Positions 38,001-50,000 of a DNA stretch of 64,000 bases are shown here, piece by piece (position 1 is the first letter of the stretch; every line of letters begins with the position of its first letter). This DNA comes from Stichopus chloronotus. Taxonomy: Eukaryota; Echinodermata; Holothuroidea; Aspidochirotida; Stichopodidae. Location: contig CM037830.1 in NCBI GenBank assembly GCA_021234535.1, positions 20,825,116 through 20,889,115 on the forward strand. The letters run 5' to 3'. Made by a program: the position numbers and the translations under genes. The notes below the pieces were generated by a model. It did no database searches. It saw only the letters and a list, made by a program, of their open reading frames with translations, and was not told the origin of the DNA.

Positions 38001-41000
38001 GTCAAGAGACGGCAAGACAGTTACAGCTTTAACTTATGGACGAGGTCTTTAAATAGCAAATTTCTTGTGACGAATGAAGATGCTAGATTATCTTGGTATC
38101 CTCGGTGAAATATATGCAACTTGCTGTATATTTCCGATGTGAGTTGTTTATAGGGGCTCTTTGAGTTGATATCAATAAGTTTGTGATGATGTTGAAGGGT
38201 ACAAACACATGACAATACTAATAATTAGCATAATTGGTCAAATTTCACATCCATAGTTATGGAAACTGTCAAACTAATTTTTGACCCTTACTTGTATTGG
38301 CTGTGTCTGGATAAGTTCTAATGTGAAAAGTGTCTGGTCACAGATTTTCAAAAACCAAATTGAATCATTAATTAGCCTCTCATTTATGTTCCTTTGCATG
38401 CATAACATTGGGGGATCCTCTAAGTTTGACCACTTGCCATTACCACGTTAAAGAAATTTGACAGGTTTAGAAAAATTTAGTGAATTTCACAGAAGCAACT
38501 CATTGAGCCTCTTTAATGACGATAGACAAGTTTCACGAAATGAGTATACCGTACCGAACTGTCATAACAAGACACAAGTGATGTAAACAAAGTTGTTTAT
38601 AACAAACACCGACTGTTTGTTAAAACGTCGTGAAATGTGAGCGATAATCATCCCGAAGGAACAATAATTACTTTCATTTGAGACATCACAACATTGACAT
38701 AAAATGGTGTCTGATATAACTTAAATGAACGCAGTGTTTAACACTTGGGATATTGTCGTTGAAAGATGGTCGGTGCTTTGATGCACTTATATGCACAGTG
38801 CGTATCTAATGCATATGTAATTCCCATCTTCATGTTCACCTTCCAAATCGTTTAGTGAATCAAGAATAAAAAAAAAAGAGTGTTGAAGGCCTGGACTTAC
38901 GTTATTAGAGGAAAAGCGATGCCGACAACACCAGAACTATAGACAGATTTTCATAGTGTATGATCTTTTTCTCTTGACGTTTAAAGGAAGAGGAGGTATA
39001 TATGTAAGATACATTTTACAAAACGTTTTGCACTTTCGTTCTCCAAATCTTGTAAAATCATTTCTCCTTTATTTGTTTTATCTAGTAATTTACTCTATCA
39101 GAAAGTGCACCAATTCAAAGAAAAAGAAAATTCCTGACTAATTTCTCTATTCTCATACGAAGAATTTATCTGGTTTCTAATTTAATCCAAAAAGAAAAAA
39201 AAACTGTGTTTTTTTGTTCAGTACAAGTTCTGAAAAGAAACTTGGTGAGGCTAGGTGAAAATATGATTGTTTTACACGTACTGCCATTGTGTAAAAATCT
39301 TTTTATAACTCTATAGGATTCTGCATAGGGGTAACTTATGCAGGTCAAACGTTAGGTTTCATCACGTTTTTCTTCTGCAATATGTTTAATAATTAATCAC
39401 AAACAAAAGATGACCCAAAATAATTCAACCCTGTGTCGACGATCTGTTTCGTTCTGATTGTTGTGAATTGTTCTCTTCCAAACTTTCACAGATCTGAAAG
39501 AGCTCCGTTATTATGATGCCAACTTATTAAACTATCACTTGTAAATGAGGGCATTTCCTCGTGATTTATTATTTTGATATCGTTTTTATGCTCTGTAAGT
39601 TTGATTTGTCCTATTTGGGGTTCCATCTTCATCCCCCCTCCTTCATGGTGTTTGACCTAGATTTGCAAACAACGGAAGAACGAAGGATTTTTTTTTCAGA
39701 ACTATAGACTGAAGGGGCTTAACATCTTAAAGCGAATAAAGCAGATATTAAGACTCCGAAATTTATTTACAAATTTTAAAGAGAGAAACAGCATCTGATG
39801 TGTCAATCACAAAAATCTGCTGTAAAGGAAGAGGCTCACAAACAGCAAATATAAGCATGCCTCTACAGGAGCTTTTGCACACGCATGTCCTTCACACCAG
39901 CTCTTGGATTCTTGTAATGTTTCATATATCTGTCTGAGTGTCTCTTCCGTATAGTCCCTTTCTTGTGTCGGGGAATCAAAATTATCGATCGCCGTTAATT
40001 TTTTTTAGTAATTTACAGCGCAAATTATTTTAATCATAGTCATTGAAAAGAAGCTCAGTTTGCCAACTGGGGGCTATCCTTATTATATGTTTAACTTCAC
40101 ATATGTATACTAAAATTTTCATTTTCTGGGTCTCTACATGCCTATTGCATTAAAGACGGATTCCATTTGCATTAAAAACGATCCCTCTCATATGTTTGTT
40201 TTTGTTGGGGGAGGGGGGAGGAGTGGGTGCCACATGATCCTACGCCCTGTTGCTATGGCCTTGTTTTGGATGGGAGATGGGCACGAAGTTAATCCTGTTG
40301 ATGATTCATGGTATGTTAGCATTTCATTGCTAGAGGTATCGTATTAATTAAATTTAATACAATTTTCTGTATTTCTGTACATTAACAGGTTTTGAAACAG
40401 ACCCCTCGTGCACACCTTGTAACACAAAGTCAGGTACGTACTCCACCTTTATAATAAATTTGAACAATTGAAAGATACTGTAAGATAACTGAAATAACTC
40501 TTCATAGTTTGTTTTTATGCATCCCTCATTTTGCCCTTGTTATGCATGTATGAGTATGACCCAGATGTGTTTCTGTATGTAAATATGTTCATAACGAATA
40601 TTAAAGAGTCCTGTCTTAATACCAATATTTACGTTTTTGCACCATTACTGTAAGTACCAAGTGAGCTTTGGCATTATAGCGTAGTCTATTATGATCGACT
40701 TTATCAGCACTGCTTACGGTCAGTATTACATCGTTCGTTGGTGTTTCTACATCATGTATTTTTTGAATAGCATGCATGACCTTGCATGTCGAGAATTTCA
40801 AACGCTACAACCCATGTGGTCATACATTTCAAGTCAGACATTCGACGGCGTGTCTTGTCCCCCCCTCCCTCCCCTCCCCTCTTCGCTACATTAAGAACAC
40901 AAACGGTTCCGTCATGTTTTCCGACAGTTATGTCAGATTACCGGACAGAACATCATTGAGGCCAGGAAGTTCCTCCAAGGACCACACAGGAAAAAGACTT

Positions 41001-44000
41001 CTGTTAATATCATCAAGGGGGTGGGGTGAGGGGGGGGGGCGGGGTAGGCGCGGGGGCGGAGTGAGTGAGACATGACAATATTCACATTAACGGTCTTTCG
41101 CATTTTCAAGTTTTACGATGAAAGTTTTATGAAACCTGGATATTCACTGGTTACTGGTACTACTCGAACATTGTGATGTTGCTGTGTTGGGGCGCTTCGC
41201 CACACGGTGGACAAAAGAAAAGAAAAAGAAAACAAACATCTGACCAGCCACGGCTTCCCATGTTGTCTTCTATATTCAGGCATTCTTAAATCCATTCACA
41301 CGACTGGAAATCTCAATACCACTGGTACAGACCATGCATATTTCATCCATACAGAGAAAACGGTTTTGACAATTGTTGATTCTATTCTGCTGTTTAGAGC
41401 AATGACCTCTTCCAAAGTAGCCCTCAGATAAACGGAAAAATTATTGGTCCCCAACAAGTTACAATCTTAAACACCTGACTGATATCACTCACAGTTTTCC
41501 CAGAGTTCCAGCGAAGTGAGATGAAGGGTCTTTGAACTTCCATGTGGCCAAGTACGTCCACCGATGACCGGGTCCAAATAAGGTTCACTCAGGCCGATAG
41601 CAGCCAGGTCAGAGTTATAGAGTCGGAGGGGGGGGGGGGATTTCAGAAGGTATTCATTGCCCTTCCCCCTTCCGCCCCATTGAATTACGGCCTGAGTTCA
41701 CCACAGTCGTTCCCATATTTTTGTAACTTGTGCAATATGTTGTTGCTGAAACTATGATCATTCGAGAAAGAGATGTCCATTTATTGCATTTCTTGGAGTT
41801 AATCTCCGATTACGGTGTTGAAAGACGAAACGCTTTGCCAGTCTCGTCCCAATATTATTACTGTTTTTCATTATGGCTGGCACTGACATGTGATAACTTC
41901 ATGATTTCACCGGGAATTCCCTCGGAGCAATTAAAGAGTCGTTTGACTCTCGGAGGATGGAGTTTCTCCCTCGATTGCTTCCAGATTGAGTCAGCAAATA
42001 ATGAGAAGATATTCCATTTGACCGTTGACTGACTCTTCTATGGAGTATATTTGACTCTCCACTCTTTAGCTCCGTGGGAATTTCACCAGATACCCGTAAT
42101 TGCAGTTTAAACGTTTAAGAACAACTCTATGCACGACAGTCGATCAACTCCCATCCTAGAGTCATTAAGACCAGAGTCATAGTTATGTCATACCTGTTTT
42201 TAAAGGGAAATAAAGGCGTTTGTTTTACGGAAAACAACCATTTTTCAAAACCAATTTTTGTGGACATAAAATGACAGCTTATTCAAAATAAGGAAGGACA
42301 GTAGCCCTCTTTTCAAGAAATTAGTTTCTCACAGATAGAAACTGAGTTATTTGCTGCTCATCAATAATTTGTTCCCCCAAACTTTTCAAAATTCAAATGA
42401 TGCGTCTTCCGTTACTCATCACATGCATAATGTTTTCAGGAGATGAAACTTTTGCAGACGTTTATGAATGGAACTGAATGGTTTAACAATAAGTAAATCT
42501 TTTTTCTTTGTATACCATGTTGGTATATTCCAACCGCCCTATTTCCCTTTAAGAGTCACATATTGGATCCATTTTGAATTTCAGTGTGCCAGTCTCCATG
42601 AATTTTTTCTGTCTATATGCAATTATTATTATTTTTTATCACTTTTATTCCCTGCATCTGCATTCGGTTGGAGTGCCTACTCTATGCTAAGATGGAAATA
42701 ACTAAAAATATCTCAATGTAATTAACAATCACAAAACAGTGTTGATAACGTAACATGTATCTTCTACTTCATTTGTTATTCTATATTTCTTATCATTTAT
42801 GTTTACGCAGAATATCTGAGATGTGCGAAACAACCTTACGAACTTCCTCCAGATTACGCCATTCTCCCCTACCAGCCAAGCGACGTCGACTGCCCGACAG
42901 GGTACCACGCTGTCTTTGAGCACTGCTATCGACTACTCAATGAGACAGTTCCGGGAGACGCTCAAAATGCTTGTGAGGAAGCAAACGGTACGTTAGCCGA
43001 AGTCAAGGACGACGTTACAAATGGCGCTATATACAACTTCACCGAAAGACTGAACAGGTCTCAGCCGACGGTCATCGGAGTATACTGTAAAGATAATTGC
43101 ACCACTGAACTAAAAACGTTCGACAATTCCACCCAAGCTTTCACTGCATGGGAGAAATGTGAACCCAACGACTTACAGTACGTGAAGGAAAAGTGCGTGG
43201 TGACGAACTTCAAACGTGGAGCTCAGTGGAATAATGTCAAGTGTTACCCAAAGTCACAACACAGGGGGAAGTTACAGGCTGCTTGTCAAGTCAAAGGTAA
43301 CTTTAGATTAAAGAGACTTTATCTTTCCTTTCTTTGTCCGTGCAAAGAAAGGAAATTCTGTGTAATTATCGGTAATTATTTCTGTTTTTATCCGAGTGTG
43401 TAAAAAGTCCGTCATAGTTCAGAGGTAAATATGTCCAAATCCTATTGGTAGATCGCAGTCAGATGACCGCTTATTCGTGAAGGGATAAATGCGCAACAAA
43501 TTTTCTTGTAGGTGAGGGAATTTTCGAAGCGTTGGGGAGCCCATCTCTTGACGTCACAAATTTGCATATTTAGCCAATGCTTATTCATGTCACAGCTGTG
43601 AGACACTTATTTGCCTGTAAATTTGCCAATCTCTGATGGATTTGGATGGAATTTGTGGCTCATTTTTAATATTTTCAATGCTTAGTGCACCCAATACTCC
43701 AAAGTGTCATTTTCATATCACGTGAACTTCAGATCATTTAGTGATTGATTTACTCTGATTGACCCGAAAGTCAGATCATTTACATGTCAATTCTTTAGAT
43801 TTAAAACATTTAAGATATTCCCTAAAGGAGTAACTCTTGTAGCTGATGATGCTTTTTTTAGAACACGTGTAGACGACATGTGAAACAGACTAAAAGTACA
43901 TTTGATGTGGCAGAGTGAGACTGTTATGAACGATTGATTTTAAGTTCACATTTTCCAAAAAAAAACCAAAAAAAAAACAACGACAACGACAACAAGGAGA

Positions 44001-47000
44001 CGAAAGAATCAGATATCCCCTTTATTCTCTTTCTCTTTTATACATCAGGTGTCTGTCCTGGTATCAAATACGCAGACCATGGAATAACATTCGTCCAAAC
44101 TGAAGGCGGTGAACTGGCTCGTTCTGTAGAAAACTGTACAAAAGGAGGTGAGCTTTTCTTGTTTAGCTTTACAATACCTATGTAGGTCTCAAATGGTCTA
44201 TCTACAAGTTTGTAGACTGGAGTGAGGAGGGTAAGGATTATTTAAAGTAAAATAGCAAAACCTGAACAAAAGAAATCAATACTTAAAAAGACGGAATTTC
44301 CAGGAGATATATTCAACTCAAATCTTGCGTCAAATGTAGCTTCATTCTGCATCCAGCTCACAGTAGGTAAGCGAACATACTAAAAATGGGATTGCACAAG
44401 TCCATCATATCAGGCTCAGACAAACTTACCCCCCTGATTTATGTTGAATTTCAAAAGCTATTTGAAGTAGAACATATTTTATTTCTGTCTGCCTGCCTGC
44501 ATACATTACTGACTCATATTGACATATTAACACCGGTATGGAATACAGACCATTGTCAGTACTTGCCAAGTGGTTACACATTGTCTAAGATAAACCCTCC
44601 TCTTCGTATTGAATGACACATAATCCATGAAACCGTATGGGCCGAGTAACATAAACACTGAGAATTGAAATCTTTTACATTACGTAGGATTTTTTTTTTT
44701 AACTATCGTTGTAAAATACAAATCACGTGCTATTTTTTCTACATAATACTGGCTATATTGCCTAGGCAATAATTGTAATAACTGGAGTAGTGTCATAACT
44801 CACTGTGTTCTTCTCAATGATGTTCAAGATAGTAATTCACTGTCACTCAAAGCAAAAAAAAAAAAAATGTTATTTATGACAGAGTGACACATGACACTAT
44901 ACTACTAAATGGTATGGATGATTGGATCGAATCTTATCGATGATAGTTATCTTTAGATTATGTTTTGCACACGGAGAGTGCTTTGATGTAGACTATATGA
45001 TCAGGATAAAAAGGAAATATGTACACAGTTGGCCTTTTTCATGTCCTTTAGGTTTGTCTGTCTATGTGTATTTGTTTGTGTCTGTTTGGTACAGATGTTA
45101 AGGCTAACTCCGATGTGTCCGTCATTTCAAGTTGCTTGTACATAGTGGCGGTTATAAGCTTTCAAGCAGGAAACTACTTTTTTCAGTTCCTTCTTCTTCC
45201 TATTGAATTAAAATGGAAGATATATACATATATATTTGAAAAATAGCATCTTAGCGTATAAGAAGTGCATAAACTATATGTTGGTAGTCACCAGCTGAGG
45301 TGGTTAGGTATTCAACATGTAACAGTGAAAAAAAAGCATCATTTAGGAACATTTAACAATTGTTCCTCATCCGATACTATATGACTACATACTTTGCTTG
45401 TCATATGCAGCTGTAACTAACTTACATATAGATACACACACACACCAACAAACACACGCAACGATATGCGCGTATGGCATTTTCTTTGTTATACTGTAAT
45501 TGTAAATTGATTAGACTCTGAGGACAGAAGAAAGAAAAAAAAAGAGGCTGATCAATCCTCCGACGAGAAATATTTTTGGATGACTGTACTTTGACCGAGA
45601 GTGACTTCCGATTCCTAAATAAGTTACATGGTGTTGGTATCGATCAGGTGCAGATGGTTCCTGGGACGATCAGAAGTGCACAGTACACGTGCACGTCGAT
45701 TTTTAGACACATGTATGCACGCACGGGTGCCAAGCGGGTAAGTTGATGATGCCAGCCGTCTGTATGGCTCTAATGTATGTACCTATACAGGAAGGAAACA
45801 GGAGATTGTGTACAGTAACACACACACATGAGAAAAATATGAAAAGGTTATGGATTCTGATCAAGATTCAAGGTCGTTGCCTTAGCCTAGCGTGGTAACA
45901 TTGACTGGCAATGACGCCCCGATTGCTTCCACTGTAGGTGCATTATTTACTTCCAACGGTTGGTAACGCAATGTACGTGACGTACAAGTCAACTGTCATG
46001 GAACGTCGCCAACAATCTGCCGGATGTATAGTCATTTTCCTGAGAGATTTTCATGAGACAGGATATAAAGCGTAACGTAATATTTACGTCATAAATACTG
46101 AGGGAGGGGGGGGGGGACTATATAACGAACATTTCGTTTCGTTTCGTTTGTTGCGCTATCGCTTTATATACATGGATTTACCAAAAATGGAAAAAAAAAT
46201 AAGCATATATACACAAACATGACTGTACCTATATAAGGCGAATGGAAGTACACAAAAAACCCAAGAGGCTTGACGGCATGCAATCCCCGTAAAAAGAAAA
46301 GAAGAAGGACAACCAACCCCAACAGAAACCGAACCGCATCCACCCCAACACCGGTGAGAAGACCCGTTAAGTTCAACTACGCATCTTGTTCTGGAATGGT
46401 GTCAACCAATTATCAAAAAGTTTTAGATTTCTCATTTTTTCCATATTTTTTTCCCTACACCAAAGTTTCCTTGTTCAACTGATTGGTAGGCAGATATGTA
46501 CAATGGCTCACCCATGACAAACCCTGTCGAGACAACTCCCATTTTCTCCGTCCGTATCGGTCTTATCACTTTGAAACATGTTTCCATAAGCAACTCCCAC
46601 AGTGCACGCAATGCATGGGTGTGATAGTCAATTGGGTTGACTTCATTGCATGAAGTCCAGTTTGTAATCTGTTTGTAATGTTTATAATAATATTTTTACT
46701 CAAATAAGTTTGATTTCAAATGACACAACCAAAAAGCACGGAGCTATGAAAGGTACCACAAGTAAACAATAAATAAAATGAAAGTTATCTGACAAATGCA
46801 TTTAGAGTGTAAATTGACAACTTTTCTTTGTCAACTATTATTTTTCGTAACTTTTAGGATTCATTACGTCACTTCCGAAGGCCACTAGACGGTGTGAACG
46901 GTACAGTAGTTTGACGTCATTCTGGGGAGAAATGAATCTATCTGACTGCCAGGTAAGGAGGAAATTGTTCAGTGTCGGCAAGTGCACTGATACGACCCAC

Positions 47001-50000
47001 GCAAAGTAGCTGCAGTTTGTGATTGTTGTAATTAACGTAACCAGGACACGAGGGGAAATACTGAAAGCAGTTGAGGTGTGTATAAGACCGTTGTTTGTGA
47101 CCTATATGTGCGTGGTCGAGTCACAATTCTCACGGTAAGAGAGACATAGATATGTATATACAAAGACAAAACAGGAGACTAAAACGGATGAATAGCTGAA
47201 ATATTTGAAACGTGTCCTTGTTTACTTTAGTCAGTATTTCCAGGCTCAGGCGTCTTGTTTCAGTTGCCTTCGTCTGGGAATCATTATTCAAGATAAAGCA
47301 AAGCATACAAAAAAAATATATATGTGTAAACTTTGGGGAGACCGTTATTGTTGAGGATGTCACCTCAATAATTAGTTAGAGCTCATCTGCATCCAATCAA
47401 AATGCCAACATGCTATCAATTGAGAGCATTCAGAAAGATAATTTCCACAGATTTTTATCCTCTACAGTTTTCCGAGACATTTTCGAAGGTCACGTCAGGC
47501 AACTAAATCGGCTAATATATGCAAAATGGCTAAAATGCAAGGCTGAGTTTACCAAAACGTACCAAACATACCACTGAGAGTGTCTTCTATCGTGATATAA
47601 ATAGCTCAAATATCTTACAGAAATAGAATAGAGACACTGACTGACGAGAAGAAGTTTAAATATGATTTATATTTGCTTAGTGCAAGTATTTACATTGGAA
47701 CCATACAGGAAACGGCCAGTGTCACCTTCCTTTCCTTGTTACTTGTGCAGTGCTCACTTTGAAAACTTGAATGTAACTAGATTGTAACTGAATTCTTCAA
47801 AGCTATGAAAATGTCAAAGCTAAGTAATGAATTAAAACCAAAGAGAATCAAAGGCGACTTTTTTTGGTCACTTCGCTTTGTTGATCGCCGGCGAGTCACT
47901 TCCGTAGTGTCGTTATATTCACCGTGTCTTATCGAGGAACACTTTGAAAACAAAAATGAGCAGCAGATACATGCGCGGTAAGTTACGATAAAAAAAGTTC
48001 AGTGCTGGCCATTCAAACGCCCACCACCTTTGATGGAAGCAAACATCAGCCTCATTTTACTACCTAATAATCGTAACAAACTCATTTATTTGGAAGGCCA
48101 CTGAAACTAGACTTCCGTAATAAAACAGAGAAACGGAGGAAATTTAGCCATGTCCGCGGATTAATCTCTCCATGTTTATTTGTTATTTCTTGACTATGCT
48201 GATACGGTGAGCCTGATAACTGGACTTCAAATTTGTATTTTTTTTTTGTTCCAGTCGTTTCCTTTCGAAGAGGCTACGTTGGTAGTCACACCTGACAATG
48301 TATTAGAGACCTCAGAGGTGTTGGTCAAGGCTACCAAGGGCGGATCCTTTGTGGGACAACAGACAGAGGAAGCACTTACACAGATAACCCAAATAAAGAA
48401 CACAACACAAGAGGTAATATTAAAAATGTGAATATCTAGTACTACAACTATGTCTAACATTGAAAGTTGTCCTCTCTCGTGGCTCGATCGTGCCACGAAA
48501 AGAAGAGTGCAACCAGTGCCGAGACCCCGGTGCATCCTTTCTGGAAGGGGCAGAGGTTCAAGTGGGACCCACCATCACTTAAATGATTATCTAAAACGGT
48601 GGGAAGAATATCTTACCAGAAAAGGTTTGATAAAAAATACCACCTAGATCCCCAGAAAAAGCTTTTCCGGCTCCGCAGACGCCCTTTCACCCTTGCGGCG
48701 ATCTCAGAAAATCCCCGACGGGAGGAGGGGACTTGCATATTGCAAGTAAGAAATGCTTTGTGTAACAAGCTTAGAAGAAATGTACTAGAAAAGCTGCCCG
48801 GCAACGACACGGGAAAGGATAGAAAGGTTATACTGTTACACCTATACATCGGAGACAAAAAGAGCAAATTAAGGTGGATTGTGGTAAAAATATAAGTTAG
48901 TCAAATTTTAAGGCTGTCCAGTGTGTAGACGTATCTTTGATTTAAGCCGTTGACCAATATCATATATACATCAGTTGCTTGCAACCGATTTTACCGCATT
49001 CAATTTCAGGTAACAAACAATGTTGTCACAGTTATAAACGAAGTGATTGAGGAGCTCACATACCGGAGGGCAGGGGAGGAACAGAATGAAAACGCCCCCT
49101 CCGTAACCAACCAAAACTTTGCCCTGTACCTTGAAACGCAGATGACAAATCTACAGAGAAACGGAATACAAGCAAACTTTTCGACCAGTAATCTCGAGAT
49201 CACATCTTTCAAATTCTCTCATCCAAATGGAGGAATTGATTTCAATAGTGAAGAAGGGAATAAAACTGGTGGAATAGAAGTATCTTTTCCACCAGATTTA
49301 ATAGAACGGACAACAAGAAGTGATGGTGAGTGATGTTACACACATAAATGAAAAGAAACGTGTCAAAGTAACCTTTAGGCTAGATCGTTTCTTTTGGAAT
49401 TGGGAGTAAACTTATCTCACATTTGACTTCGAGTACATCTCAGACGCTACCCTCATAATTTTTTAATGATTATATATATTAAAAAAATATTCTCATATCG
49501 TTACCCTCTCCACACTATATACCGAAACCGACCAAATTACGTTTACTTTCATCTTCAAACAAGTTAGCTGTGAGTGTAGTTACTCCATGCTGGTATATAA
49601 ACTGCTGTAAAATTCGATTCACTATCAATAGAAAAAAATGTATTCAAGTACATTTACAGCGTCAGAGCATAACGTGACTCTACGTAGGTGTGACATACAT
49701 CCAGGGAGCTGCGACACTCACAGTAGCTCTCAGTCACGCTGCTTTTTATAGTCAAAAGAACAATAAAGAAATTAAACGCAAAGGAACAGAATGTTTACGT
49801 ATCATTTTGTTTTGTTACAAATCATATTTTGTCTTGGCTTGTTTGACTTAGACTTACTTTTGTTTCATGCAGATGGTTTTGATGACGATAAACTGGTTGT
49901 CACCGTTATTGAATATATGAACCCAGTGTTATTTGAGAATGAATTCACCGAGCAAGACAAGAAACTGTTATCAACTAATGTATTTGGAATTAAAGTTGAA

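Larger units (their letters stand above)
29084..40390 (+). other. Receptor intron 1 (11.3 kb)
   Basis: It contains MITEs at 32704-33330, 34691-35413 and 38148-38516, a dispersed repeat at 31074-31240, poly-C and poly-A runs, and otherwise nothing recognised. Small extra exons or an alternative promoter could be hidden here. Confidence 0.55.
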
